64,000 nucleotides of DNA from positions 608,563-672,562 of the forward strand of contig NZ_VFYR02000001.1 in NCBI RefSeq assembly GCF_006489205.2. The letters run 5' to 3'. Positions 19,053 to 27,965 of this stretch are shown here, in pieces (position 1 is the first letter of the stretch; each line of letters begins with the position of its first letter). The notes below the pieces were generated by a model, which saw nothing but the letters and a program-made list of their open reading frames with translations, had not been told where the DNA came from and searched no databases. Origin of the DNA: Brevibacterium sp. XM4083 (GTDB lineage Bacteria > Actinomycetota > Actinomycetes > Actinomycetales > Brevibacteriaceae). The translations under genes and the position numbers were made by a program.

Positions 19053-20177
19053 ATGACACGCACAGATCTGCCAACGCTGTCCACCGTCGTCCCGCCCTAC
19101 CTCCTCAACGCCATCGCCGAGAACGGCGCGACGAAGTTCCCCAAGGCCGCCGTCGCCGCCCGCTCCTTCCTCGCCCAGGACCAGCGGGTCCGTGAGCTCC
19201 GCGCACAGGGTCTGCGCCCATCCTTCGACGGCGCCACCGCACGGAACGTCAGCGCCGACCAGCAGGCCACCGGTGCGGGACCGAACCGTCAGGTCCACGA
19301 CGCCCAGAACAAAGAGGACCTCCCCGGTGTCCTCGTCCGCGCCGAAGGGGACGCCCCCGTCGCCGACGAAGCGGTCAACGAAGCCTACGACGGCCTCGGC
19401 GATTCCTACGCCCTCTTCTCCGAAGCGTTCGGCCGGGACTCCCTCGATGGCAACGGGATGCCGCTCATCGCAAGCGTCCACTACGGTCAGGACTACGACA
19501 ACGCCTTCTGGGACGGCCGCCTCCTCGTCTTCGGCGACGGTGACGGCGAAGTGTTCACGAGCTTCACCGGGTCCCTGTCGATCATCGGCCACGAACTCAG
19601 CCACGGCGTCATCACGAACACCGCCGACCTCGAGTACTTCGACCAGCCGGGCGCCCTCAACGAGCACATCGCCGACGTCTTCGGTGCGCTGACGGAGCAG
19701 CACGCGGCCGGTCAGTCCGCGGAGGACGCGACGTGGCTCATCGGCGCGGGCATCTTCACCGAGGCGGTCACCGGCAAGGCCCTGCGCTCGATGCTCGAAC
19801 CCGGCACTGCCTACGACGACGACGTCCTCGGCAAGGATCCGCAGCCGGCGCACATGGACGACTTCGTCACGACCGAGTCCGACAACGGCGGCGTCCATCT
19901 CAACTCCGGAATCCCCAACCGCGCGTTCGCGGTCGCGGCGACGAGCCTCGGCGGGCCGGCTTGGGAGACCGTCGGCCAGGTCTGGTACGCCGTGCTCACC
20001 GGCCCCGACATCACGACGAAGACGGACTTCGCGCAGTTCGCGGCGCTCACCGTCGCCGAGGCTGCCGCGCAGTTCGGTGAGGGCTCCGACGTCCACGATG
20101 CCGTCATCGAGGGATGGACGACCGTCGGCGTCGACACCGGAGCCTCCCAGCGGGGCAACCGCGGGAGCAGCTGGTGA
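19053..20177 (+). CDS. M4 metallopeptidase, protealysin-like
   Basis: 374 residues, no signal peptide. The N-terminal segment with PPYLLNAI (about 14-21) is the short protealysin-type propeptide. HELSH gives zinc ligands H180 and H184 with catalytic E181. The third ligand is E204 in ALNEHIADVFG. H282 in VHLNSGIPNRAF is the transition-state histidine of thermolysin relatives. The family cleaves proteins before hydrophobic residues; protealysins can act inside or outside the cell. The next gene encodes an emfourin-like inhibitor that overlaps by GTGA. No Shine-Dalgarno is seen. Confidence 0.93.
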   Translation: MTRTDLPTLSTVVPPYLLNAIAENGATKFPKAAVAARSFLAQDQRVRELRAQGLRPSFDGATARNVSADQQATGAGPNRQVHDAQNKEDLPGVLVRAEGDAPVADEAVNEAYDGLGDSYALFSEAFGRDSLDGNGMPLIASVHYGQDYDNAFWDGRLLVFGDGDGEVFTSFTGSLSIIGHELSHGVITNTADLEYFDQPGALNEHIADVFGALTEQHAAGQSAEDATWLIGAGIFTEAVTGKALRSMLEPGTAYDDDVLGKDPQPAHMDDFVTTESDNGGVHLNSGIPNRAFAVAATSLGGPAWETVGQVWYAVLTGPDITTKTDFAQFAALTVAEAAAQFGEGSDVHDAVIEGWTTVGVDTGASQRGNRGSSW

Positions 20178-20614
20178 ACGCCGAGGCGGCCGCCGGCGGT
20201 GCAGGTGCCGGCGGGGCAGCGGGCGGCGGCGGTTCGGGCGGCGGTGCTTCGGGCGACGGCGCGGACAAGCGCGGCTTCGGTCACGTCCTCGTCGAGCGCA
20301 GCGGGGGGATCGGCGGCTTCCTCGTCGTATGGGATCTCAACATCGACGCCACGGCGCAGCCGGAGAAGCTCGGCGAACGAGTCGCGGACCTGCCCTGGCC
20401 GCACCGGGAGGACGGCGAGGACGGCAGCGCAGATGCCCCCGGCGCTCAGGCAGCCCCCGGCCCCTCCTCGGCAGATCGCTACGTCTATCTCATCGAGAGC
20501 CGCTTCGGCTACGCCCGCTTCGGGGAGAAGGAGCTGACGGGGGAGTGGAAGGACCTCGTCGACCACGTCCGCGACGTCGCCGAACCCGAACGCCGCCCGC
20601 CCGGCGGGAGGTGA
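20174..20614 (+). CDS. Emfourin-like inhibitor of protealysin-type proteases
   Basis: 146 residues from the GTG overlapping the protease stop. The emfourin hallmark is an N-terminal strand with VERSGGIGG (about 40-48). Known emfourins are about 110 residues, are encoded beside protealysins and bind them tightly. Here a Gly/Ala-rich stretch of about 30 residues precedes the core, and a poorly conserved acidic loop lies at about 75-100. Translational coupling suggests the cell makes enzyme and inhibitor together, as expected for an intracellular protease. The function is inferred from the motif and neighbour. Confidence 0.8.
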   Translation: MNAEAAAGGAGAGGAAGGGGSGGGASGDGADKRGFGHVLVERSGGIGGFLVVWDLNIDATAQPEKLGERVADLPWPHREDGEDGSADAPGAQAAPGPSSADRYVYLIESRFGYARFGEKELTGEWKDLVDHVRDVAEPERRPPGGR

Positions 20615-20710
20615 GCAGGTCAGGGGGGGCGTCGCCTCGGCGAGGGAGGACACCAGCCGATGGGCGCCACCGAATTCCGGGCTCGCGCCGAGCCATGACA
20701 TGCTGGTGAC

Positions 20711-21610
20711 ATGACACACGACACGTCGACGGCGGAGAAGAACGAGCGCGCGCTCGAGGACGAGATCCACACCGACCTGCGGGAGCAGATGACATACGGG
20801 TCGTACCTCGACCTCGACGATCTGCTCAGCGCACAGCATCCCGTGAGCAGCCCCGAGCACCACGACGAACTGCTCTTCATCATCCAGCACCAGACGACAG
20901 AGCTGTGGTTCAAGCTCGTCATCCACGAACTCCTCGACGCCCGGCGGCTCATCGCGGCCGATCAGCTGCAGCTCGCGCTCAAGCGCATCGCCCGGGTCAA
21001 GCACATCCAGAAGACGCTCACCGAGCAGTGGTCGGTGCTCGCGACCCTGACGCCGAGCGAGTACGTGGGCTTCCGCGACGAACTCGGACAGTCCTCGGGA
21101 TTCCAGTCCTGGCAGTACCGGGCCGTCGAGTTCCTGCTCGGCAACAAGAACAAGGGCATGCTCAAGGTCTTCGACGCAGAACCCGAGGCCCAGGCCGTGC
21201 TGCGGCAGTACCTCGAGGAGCCGAGCGTCTACGACGAGTTCCTCCGGTTCCTCGCCCGCCGGGGCCTCCCGGTCCCGCAGCGGGTGCTCGACCGGGACGT
21301 GTCGGTGGCGCACACCTTCGACGAGGAGCTGCTCGAGACCTTCCGGATCATCTACGAGAACCCCGAGGAGTACTGGCTCGAATACGAGAGCTGCGAGGAG
21401 CTCGTCGACCTCGAGGAGAACTTCCAGTTCTGGCGCTACCGCCACATGCGCACGGTTCTGCGCATCATCGGGATGAAGCGCGGCACCGGCGGCTCGAGCG
21501 GCGTCGGCTTCCTCCAGAAGGCCCTTGATCTCACGTTCTTCCCTGAGCTCTTCGACATCCGCACCGGCATCGAGAACGGCCCCGGCACGCAGACGGCACC
21601 GCGTCACTGA
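20711..21610 (+). CDS. kynA: Tryptophan 2,3-dioxygenase
   Basis: Heme enzyme of 299 residues that opens the indole ring of L-tryptophan to N-formylkynurenine. Recognisable stretches are [25 protein letters not shown] (H60 aligns with the distal active-site His) and the C-terminal [19 protein letters not shown] with the proximal heme His, followed by GTGGSSG. Length is normal. A weak CATGCT box ends 6 nt before the ATG, so it may be leaderless. The convergent hydrolase 89 bp away could act on the product. KynU and later pathway genes are not in the window. Confidence 0.95.
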   Translation: MTHDTSTAEKNERALEDEIHTDLREQMTYGSYLDLDDLLSAQHPVSSPEHHDELLFIIQHQTTELWFKLVIHELLDARRLIAADQLQLALKRIARVKHIQKTLTEQWSVLATLTPSEYVGFRDELGQSSGFQSWQYRAVEFLLGNKNKGMLKVFDAEPEAQAVLRQYLEEPSVYDEFLRFLARRGLPVPQRVLDRDVSVAHTFDEELLETFRIIYENPEEYWLEYESCEELVDLEENFQFWRYRHMRTVLRIIGMKRGTGGSSGVGFLQKALDLTFFPELFDIRTGIENGPGTQTAPRH

Positions 21611-21699
21611 GCCGCCGTCCGGGTGCCCGGCACTCCTGCGCCGCGGTGCTCAGCGCTACGGTGCTCAGCGCCCGAAGGGTGGCCGCGGCAGGCGGCGGC

Positions 21700-22515
21700 T
21701 CAGCGGTCGGCGAGGAGGAGTTCGACGACCTGCGGGAAGTACGACGACTCGGGGTCGACGAGGTCCATGTGATCGGCGCCGGGCAGGACCGTCAGCGGCG
21801 CCGGATAGTTCTCGGAGAACGACACTGCGACGATTCCGTCGGCGTCACCGTGGATGATGTGCGCGTGGGCGCGGGCCGGAATGAGCACCGCCCGGGAGCG
21901 CGGATCCTGCCACAGGTAGGCCGCGAGGTCCTCCTGGGGTGGCGCCCCCATGTAGTCGAGCACCGCGCCGTCGGCGAGCCCGTCGTTGACCTCCCGGAGC
22001 AGATCCGAGATCGGCGCGAGCGGACGCAGGCGGATTTCCGGGCCGTCCGCGCCGAGGTGGCTTGCCCAGCTGAGCACGAGGCAGCCGCCCGCCGAATGAC
22101 CGGCGACGACAGGTCGTTCGCCCGCCGCGGCGGGCACGCCCCACCCCGTGAGAGCGTCCTGGGTGAAGCGAATCGCGGCGGTGACGTCGGTGAGGCAGCG
22201 CGGCTGCCCGCCGATGCGCCCGTATTCGACGAGCACGCAGAGCAGCCCGCGCTCGGCCAGGGCCTGCGCCAGCGGTCGGGCGTGGACGAAGTCGATCGAG
22301 GGTCGGAAGTACCCGCCGTGGACGAAGATCACCACCGCCGAGGCGGTCGCCGGGTCCCCGTGGACCTCGACGAACTGGTCGGCATCGTCCCCGTAGGCGT
22401 GGCGGACGACGTTCGGTGCGCCGCCGAGCGTCTGGCCGAGGGCATCGAGGGCGTCGCTGCGCTCATCCTCGGTGGGCCGGCGTGCCGGTGATCCCGGATT
22501 CGTCGATTCAGTCAT
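21700..22515 (-). CDS. Alpha/beta hydrolase, possible kynurenine formamidase
   Basis: 271 residues with the HGGY oxyanion motif (VVIFVHGGYFRPS), nucleophile elbow GHSAGG, a likely Asp in HGDADGIV and His in GADHMDLV. The HGGY/GHSAGG combination is that of the arylformamidase/esterase group. Since tryptophan 2,3-dioxygenase is next door on the other strand, hydrolysis of N-formylkynurenine is a fair guess, but a general esterase is equally possible. I use the ATG at 22515, with GTGAGGG upstream; 22527 is an alternative. The start overlaps the end of the SGNH gene, so both are cotranscribed. Confidence 0.8.
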   Translation of the reverse strand: MTESTNPGSPARRPTEDERSDALDALGQTLGGAPNVVRHAYGDDADQFVEVHGDPATASAVVIFVHGGYFRPSIDFVHARPLAQALAERGLLCVLVEYGRIGGQPRCLTDVTAAIRFTQDALTGWGVPAAAGERPVVAGHSAGGCLVLSWASHLGADGPEIRLRPLAPISDLLREVNDGLADGAVLDYMGAPPQEDLAAYLWQDPRSRAVLIPARAHAHIIHGDADGIVAVSFSENYPAPLTVLPGADHMDLVDPESSYFPQVVELLLADR

Positions 22516-23389
22516 TCCTGCCCTCACTCACTGCGTCGTCGCTGATGATGCGTTCGACCTCGATGTCCCTGCCCTCGACGTGCTCCTCATCGACGACGAT
22601 GCGCTTGACGGGGGAGAGATCGGGAACCTTGGGAGAGAGCTTGTCACCGGAGGACTCTCCGCGCAAGCGCCTGCCCACCCAGGGGGCGAGGTGCTCGCGC
22701 GCCCACTTCGACTCCTCGACGACGACCTCGCGGATCGCCCGGGTCGTGCGCGGGGGCATTCCGAATCCCGTCGTCGGCAGCGAATGCCCTGACTCGAGCG
22801 TCGCGAGCGCCTGCCGGGCGACGAGGTCGTGGCCGGCCGGGGAGAGGTGGATCTTGTCCTCGGCCCACTTGTCCTCGGCGTAGAGCGGACGCAGACCCCA
22901 GACATCGACCATATGGCAGCCGTGGCGCTGGGCGATCGTCCACAGGTGCGCGTTGTAGACGCCGACCCGGGGGCGGACCGCGCGGAGCAGCGGCGACATC
23001 GTCTCGGTGTCGAAGCCGTTGGCCATGACGACCTCGATGCCCTCCTCGCGCATCGCGATGACGGCGCGTTCGAACTGATTGGCCAGACCGTCGATGTCCG
23101 TGCGCGGGCGCAGGCAGTCGTTGCCGCCGGCGCAGAAGCTCACGAGGTCCGGTTTGAGGTCGAGGACCTTCGGCACCTGCTCGTCGATGACGCCCTGGAG
23201 CAGGCGACCGCGGATCGCGAAGTTCGCATAGAGGAGTTCGGGCCCGGCGGCGGGCGAATCGACGAGGAGTTCGGCGAGGCGGTCCGTCCAGCCGCGGAAG
23301 CGATCGGGAGTGCCGTCGGGGTCGGGGTCCATGAGACCCTCGCTGAAGGAGTCGCCGATCGCGACATAGGACGTGATGGTTTCGAGCAT
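22508..23389 (-). CDS. SGNH/GDSL-family hydrolase
   Basis: 293 residues. Block I is AIGDSFSEG with the catalytic Ser. The Gly of block II is in YANFAIRGRL, block III is SFCAGGNDCLRP with the Asn, and block V is KIHLSPAGHDL, a DxxH variant that retains the His. No signal peptide is evident, so an intracellular esterase or lipase-like role is likely; the substrate is unknown. The last 60 residues are charged and not part of the catalytic fold. AAGGAG precedes the ATG. First gene of a two-gene unit. Confidence 0.87.
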   Translation of the reverse strand: MLETITSYVAIGDSFSEGLMDPDPDGTPDRFRGWTDRLAELLVDSPAAGPELLYANFAIRGRLLQGVIDEQVPKVLDLKPDLVSFCAGGNDCLRPRTDIDGLANQFERAVIAMREEGIEVVMANGFDTETMSPLLRAVRPRVGVYNAHLWTIAQRHGCHMVDVWGLRPLYAEDKWAEDKIHLSPAGHDLVARQALATLESGHSLPTTGFGMPPRTTRAIREVVVEESKWAREHLAPWVGRRLRGESSGDKLSPKVPDLSPVKRIVVDEEHVEGRDIEVERIISDDAVSEGRND

Positions 23390-23646
23390 GGGTCACTCCT
23401 TCGTTCGGTCGTCCGCTGCGTCCAACCTATACCCATGGCCCGGCCAGGTGTACCGGTGAGTAGCCGAGGAGTCTGAGCGGTGACGACACGGCGCCTGTGC
23501 CGCCCCGGCGCGTCGTCTGTGGTCACGGCCCACGCCTCCGCAGAGGTCGCCGCGCGCTCCGGTCGACGGCATGGTCAGGGCGGTGTGCGGACGCCCTCGT
23601 GGCGTAGACTCGTCCCGTCGCGAATCACCGCCGTCGAAGGAGCACG

Positions 23647-24915
23647 ATGTATCGTTCGGTCCCCGTTCCCCCTCGCCACGATGTCGCCATCACCGGTGCC
23701 CGCATCCTGCCGATCGCGAACGCCGACGGCACCCGGGCCGAACCGATCGAGACCGGCACGATCGTCATCTCCGACGGCGTCATCACCGCCGTCGGCGCCG
23801 ATGTCGAGGTTCCCGAGGGCGCTGAGGTCATCGAGGCCGCCGGGCGCTGGGTGCTGCCGGGATTCATCGAAGCCCACGGCCACCTCGGCGTGCATGAGGA
23901 CGGCGAGGGCTGGTCCGGTGACGACACGAACGAGATGACCGACCCCAACGGGGCCGGGCTGCGGGCACTCGACGGCATCGACCCCGCCGACCTCGGTTTC
24001 AAGGACGCGCTGCGCGGAGGAGTCACCTCGGCGCTCATCAAACCCGGATCGGGCAACCCGATCGGCGGACGCACCGCCTTCGTCAAGACCTGGGGACGGA
24101 TCGTCGACGAGATGCTCGTGACCGAGGACCTGTCGGTGAAGTCCGCACTCGGGGAGAACCCGAAGCGGGTCTACGGGGACAAGAAGGTCACCCCGTCGAC
24201 GCGGATGGGCACCGCGAAGATCATCCGCGACGCCTTCGTCGAGGCGCAGAACTACCAGGCCAAACGTGCCCATGCCGAGGCCGAGGGGACTCCGTTCGAG
24301 CGCGACCTCGTCAGCGAGACCCTCGCCGCGGTCCTCGACGGCACCCTCGCGTGGGACCAGCACTGCCACCGCGCCGACGACATCGCCACCGCGATCCGAC
24401 TGTCCGAGGAGTTCGGGTACCGGCTCGTCATCAACCACGGCACCGAAGGCCACAAGATCGCCGACTACATCGCCGAGAAGGGCATCGACGTCATCCTCGG
24501 ACCCCTGATGACGAGTCGCTCGAAGGTCGAGCTGCGCGACCGGACGCTCGCCACCGCGGCAGCGCTCGCCGAGGCGGGGGTGCGCATCGCGCTGACGACC
24601 GACCACCCGGTCATCCCCATCAACTTCCTCATCCACGAGGCCTCGCTCGCCGTCAAGGAGGGCCTCGGCCCGGTCGTCGCCCTCGAGGCGCTGACGATCA
24701 ACCCGGCCGCGATCTTCGGCCTCGACGACCGCCTCGGCTCGCTGGCCCCCGGCCGGGACGCCGACCTCGTCGTGTGGTCCGGCGATCCCCTCGACCTCGA
24801 TTCGCGGGCCGAGCAGGTCTTCGTCGACGGTCGCCGGGTCTACGCATTCGACGCCGACACCGGCACCGCCGAGGTGGCCGACCCCTTCGGCCCGACTCTC
24901 ATCAGCGAGCCGTGA
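23647..24915 (+). CDS. Amidohydrolase (imidazolonepropionase-like)
   Basis: 422 residues of the metal-dependent amidohydrolase superfamily. Metal-binding features: HGHLGVHE (two His near 83-85), QHCHRADD, INHGTEGH and the conserved Asp in TTDHPV. The N- and C-terminal strands form the small beta-sandwich (ITGARILPIANADG at the start, SLAPGRDADLVVWSGDPL at the end). The substrate cannot be named. AAGGAG lies before the ATG, and TAGACT at about 23608 is a likely -10. Its stop overlaps the GTG start of the ThrE exporter, suggesting a peptide or amino-acid-derived substrate; this link is inference. Confidence 0.87.
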   Translation: MYRSVPVPPRHDVAITGARILPIANADGTRAEPIETGTIVISDGVITAVGADVEVPEGAEVIEAAGRWVLPGFIEAHGHLGVHEDGEGWSGDDTNEMTDPNGAGLRALDGIDPADLGFKDALRGGVTSALIKPGSGNPIGGRTAFVKTWGRIVDEMLVTEDLSVKSALGENPKRVYGDKKVTPSTRMGTAKIIRDAFVEAQNYQAKRAHAEAEGTPFERDLVSETLAAVLDGTLAWDQHCHRADDIATAIRLSEEFGYRLVINHGTEGHKIADYIAEKGIDVILGPLMTSRSKVELRDRTLATAAALAEAGVRIALTTDHPVIPINFLIHEASLAVKEGLGPVVALEALTINPAAIFGLDDRLGSLAPGRDADLVVWSGDPLDLDSRAEQVFVDGRRVYAFDADTGTAEVADPFGPTLISEP

Positions 24916-26801
24916 CGCAGAGGCCCCCTGACCGCACCGGGAACGGAGCCGACGAGGCGACTCCGGTCGACGCGAACGAGGCCACGACCGCCGAGGTGTC
25001 CGTCGAGGCGACGACGAGCGCCACCGAGGTCACCGCCTACGAGGTCATCGTCGAATCCGCTGCGGCATCGGCGGCGGCGTCGACCGAGGCCGAGGATGCG
25101 ACGACCGCGGACATCCCCCTCGACCGGAGGCACGGCGCCGAGGTGGTCCGTGACCAGGACCAGGCGACGGGCCCGGTGAAGGACCGGGGTCGGTCCGAGG
25201 CCGGTTCCGCTGCGCTGCGCGAACTCCTCGAGCGCACCCGCGCCCAGCGTCTCGCGGAGCTGCAGACCGGTGGCGGACCCGGCCGACCGCGCGGGCCGAA
25301 GCCGGCCAAACCGCGCACCGACACGACCCTTGGTGCCTCCCAGCGGGTCGCCCAGCGCGTGGCCCGCCGCACCGTCGGCAGGCTGGTGACCGGCACCTCG
25401 GTGAATACGCAGCCGGTGCCGATCATCACCGCCCTCAAGGGCACTCCCTACCAGGCACCCGTGCAGGCGAGCGAACCGAGCGAGGACGAGGCGCGGATGA
25501 TCCTCGACCTCGCCGCCGACATCGCTGCGATCATGATGCGGGCCGGCGCCGGCACGAACGACATCGAGGTCTCCGTCATCGCCGCGTGCACGGCCTGCGG
25601 ACTCGCGACCGCGGAGATCGACCTCACCTCGAACACCCTCGTCGTCCACTACTCGACCTCCGACGGACGCCTGATGACGGTGATGCGGGTCAACCGTGGG
25701 GAGTCGACGCACTACGCGAAGCTCGCCTCGGTCCACAAGCTCGTCTCCGACCTCGTCGACGGCCGCATCGGGTTCATGGAGGCCCGCAGCCGCCTCGACG
25801 CGATCCGCTCCCAGCGTCGGCCGTTCAAGGAATGGTTCGTCACCGGGGCGTGGGGGATGATGGTCGGCAGCCTCGTCCTCCTCCTCGGCGGGGGGCCGAT
25901 CGCGATCGTCCTCGGCATCGCGATGGCGATCTTCATCTTCGAGCTCGGCAAGGTCATCGGCCGCACCAGTCTGCCCGGGTTCTTCATCACCGCACTGCAG
26001 GCGGCGATCGGCACCCTCGTGGCGATGGCGGCCGGGAACTTCGGGCTCATCGACTCCCCGCAGTACCTCGTCGCCGCCGCGATCGTCCTCCTCCTGCCCA
26101 CTCAGGCCCTCTACTCCGCGGTCCAGGATGCGCTGACGAACTTCCCGCTCACCGCGGCCGGGAGGCTCGTCGGGGTGTTCATCTCCTTCGCCGGCATCGT
26201 CTCGGGTCTGGCGTTCGGGGTCGTGTGCGGGCAGGCCCTGGGCATGCAGCCGATCGAGATCCTCGTACCCCGCTCCGGGGTCCACGTCGTCGCCGTCATC
26301 GTCTCCCTCGGTGCCGCCGCCATCGTTGCGATGGCCGGTGCCGTGGGCATGCAGGCGTCCCGCCGGTTCATCCTGCCCGCCGCATTCGTCGGTCTCGCCG
26401 CGTTCATCACGATGACCTCGCTGTCGCTGCTCGGCATCGACAACGTGCTCGCGAGCCTGCTGTCGGCGACCGTCGCCGGGTTCCTCGCCCGGCCGCTCGC
26501 GCTGCGGCTCGGGGCGCCGGCGATCGTGTTGACGATTCCCGCGATCTACACCCTGCTCCAGGGGCTCTCGATCTTCACCGCCGTCTACCGCATCGTTGCA
26601 GAGACCGAGACGACTTCGTTCGCCGTCGGCCTCTCAGCGCTGTTCACCGCGATCCTCGCCAACGCCGCCCTCGCCGTCGGCGCTGTCCTCGGCAGCTACC
26701 TCGCCCGGCCCCTCAAGGGCCGCAAGGCGGAGAAGGTCGCCGATTCGGTGCGCGCCGGGGACACGCCGGCCGGCCCGGACACCGGTCCCGCGCAGGGCTG
26801 A
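24912..26801 (+). CDS. thrE: Threonine/serine exporter, ThrE family
   Basis: 629 residues from the GTG in the GTGA overlap. Residues 1-180 are a hydrophilic, Ala/Glu/Thr-rich cytoplasmic extension. A DUF1212-type domain follows, with ADIAAIMMRAGAGTNDIE and FMEARSRLDAI. About ten membrane helices complete the ThrE fold (both the ThrE and ThrE_2 halves in one chain, as in Corynebacterium glutamicum). Known members export threonine and serine using the proton gradient. The N-terminal extension is longer than in most members. Coupled to the upstream amidohydrolase. Confidence 0.88.
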   Translation: MTQRPPDRTGNGADEATPVDANEATTAEVSVEATTSATEVTAYEVIVESAAASAAASTEAEDATTADIPLDRRHGAEVVRDQDQATGPVKDRGRSEAGSAALRELLERTRAQRLAELQTGGGPGRPRGPKPAKPRTDTTLGASQRVAQRVARRTVGRLVTGTSVNTQPVPIITALKGTPYQAPVQASEPSEDEARMILDLAADIAAIMMRAGAGTNDIEVSVIAACTACGLATAEIDLTSNTLVVHYSTSDGRLMTVMRVNRGESTHYAKLASVHKLVSDLVDGRIGFMEARSRLDAIRSQRRPFKEWFVTGAWGMMVGSLVLLLGGGPIAIVLGIAMAIFIFELGKVIGRTSLPGFFITALQAAIGTLVAMAAGNFGLIDSPQYLVAAAIVLLLPTQALYSAVQDALTNFPLTAAGRLVGVFISFAGIVSGLAFGVVCGQALGMQPIEILVPRSGVHVVAVIVSLGAAAIVAMAGAVGMQASRRFILPAAFVGLAAFITMTSLSLLGIDNVLASLLSATVAGFLARPLALRLGAPAIVLTIPAIYTLLQGLSIFTAVYRIVAETETTSFAVGLSALFTAILANAALAVGAVLGSYLARPLKGRKAEKVADSVRAGDTPAGPDTGPAQG

Positions 26802-26875
26802 GCGGGTCGGCTCTCAAGCGCGCGGGAGAAGTGCTCGCCCCGGGCGGGCCGACGTCACGCTTCGCCCGCGGTGAA

Positions 26876-27000
26876 CCGTCACGCCTGTGTGGGCATTCGA
26901 CGCCGCGTCACGCCTGCGCGGGCAGTCTCCACGTCGCGCCTGCGACGCCGCGTCACGCCTGCGCGGGCGTTCGATGCGACGTCACGCCTGTGCCGGCAGT
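26876..27000. repeat. Imperfect repeats copied from the 3' end of ung
   Basis: TCACGCCTGTGCCGG at 26982-26996 encodes the last codons and stop of ung (minus strand). Similar blocks, TCACGCCTG(C/T)G(C/T)(G/C)GGG, recur at 26953, 26908 and 26879, with a shorter variant near 26934. Spacing is 19-29 bp. The rest of the 180-bp gap between thrE and ung shows nothing else. Confidence 0.75.
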
Positions 27001-27683
27001 CGCCAATCGATGGGATCGAGGCCCTTCTGCGCGAGCAGGTCGTTCGTCCGCGAGAACGGCCGGGATCCGAAGAACCCGCGCGAGGCCGACAGCGGTGAGG
27101 GGTGCGCGGATTCGATGATCGCCACCTCGGCGGTGCCGGAGGTGAGCAGGGGAGCGAGGTTCCGGGCGTCACGACCCCAGAGGATCGCCACGAGCGGCTG
27201 GTCGCGAGCCACCAGCGCCCGGATCGCGCGCTCGGTGATCGCCTCCCAGCCCCTTCCGCGGTGAGAGGCCGGTTGACCGGGGCTGACGGTGAGGACGCGG
27301 TTGAGGAGCATGACGCCCTGCTGCGACCAGGCGCGCAGATCGCCGTGGGCGGCCGGAGTCACGCCGAGGTCGTCGGCGAGCTCCTTGTAGATGTTCGTCA
27401 GGGACCGCGGCAGAGGTCTGACCTCGGGATCGACGGAGAACGAGAGCCCGATGGGATGGCCGGGAGTCGGGTAGGGGTCCTGCCCGACGATGAGGACCTT
27501 GACCGCGGACAGCGGTTCGCTGAACGCCCGGAACACCGCGTCGCCGGCGGGCAGGTACGAGCGGCCGGCGGCGATCTCGGCGCGGAGGAAGTCGCCCATC
27601 GCGTGGATCTCGGCCTCGGAATCGGCGAGGGCGTCGGCCCAGTCGGGGGACATGATCGTGCTCAGCTGCGCTGTCGAGGTCAT
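26982..27683 (-). CDS. ung: Uracil-DNA glycosylase, family 1
   Basis: 233 residues; removes uracil from DNA as the first step of base excision repair. The water-activating motif is [17 protein letters not shown] with the catalytic Asp. The leucine/His loop is [18 protein letters not shown]. Both are standard for Ung. The start is placed at the ATG 27683, because TAGACT lies 7 nt upstream on the minus strand; an in-frame extension to 27800 runs through the repeat-filled upstream region and is unlike the family. The gene ends in repeats derived from its own last codons. Confidence 0.95.
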   Translation of the reverse strand: MTSTAQLSTIMSPDWADALADSEAEIHAMGDFLRAEIAAGRSYLPAGDAVFRAFSEPLSAVKVLIVGQDPYPTPGHPIGLSFSVDPEVRPLPRSLTNIYKELADDLGVTPAAHGDLRAWSQQGVMLLNRVLTVSPGQPASHRGRGWEAITERAIRALVARDQPLVAILWGRDARNLAPLLTSGTAEVAIIESAHPSPLSASRGFFGSRPFSRTNDLLAQKGLDPIDWRLPAQA

Positions 27684-27690
27684 GTCCGCG

Positions 27691-27696
27691 AGTCTA
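27691..27696 (-). promoter_or_regulatory. -10 box of ung, leaderless
   Basis: TAGACT on the minus strand ends 7 nt before ATG 27683. Confidence 0.6.
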
Positions 27697-27764
27697 GCGA
27701 GGACCGCCTCGGCGCCGGCAATCCCACCGCACCGTCCCCGGACACGATGCTCCCACCGGGCAGA

Positions 27765-27866
27765 CCAGCTGTGCACGTCGCGCAGATCGGCTGTGCCCAC
27801 CGGGCAGATCGACTGCGCCCACCGGGCGGACCTGCTGTGCCTCTCGCGCAGATCGGCTGTGCGTGA
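27765..27866. repeat. Tandem degenerate repeat upstream of the aldehyde dehydrogenase
   Basis: About five copies of a 20-24 bp unit resembling CGGGCAGATCGGCTGTGCC, alternating with a variant beginning TCGCGCAGATCGGC. The copies differ at several positions and no coding frame is convincing. Confidence 0.75.
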
Positions 27867-27886
27867 TCGCGCACACCCCAGCCGTT

Positions 27887-27918
27887 CAGCTCGAGAGGTG
27901 TCAGAGCTATGCTCGAGA
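27887..27918 (+). promoter_or_regulatory. Possible promoter/operator of the aldehyde dehydrogenase gene
   Basis: TATGCT (27908-27913) is a candidate -10. The octamer GCTCGAGA occurs twice in the same orientation (27887-27894 and 27911-27918), 24 bp apart and flanking or overlapping it, as expected for a regulator binding two turns of the helix. Confidence 0.35.
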
Positions 27919-27965
27919 CAGCGAGTTCATCGAAGAACCCCTGACTGGCGAGAGGACAGCGAAGT

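Noticed and set aside
24351-24911. A longer N-terminus for ThrE reaching back into the amidohydrolase
   Set aside because: The region is Arg/Pro-rich and out of frame with the amidohydrolase, whose motifs continue to 24915; the GTG at 24912 is the natural start.
26876-27866. CRISPR-like spaced repeats
   Set aside because: The repeats are degenerate, spacing is irregular (19-29 bp) and there are no unique spacers of constant length or cas genes.
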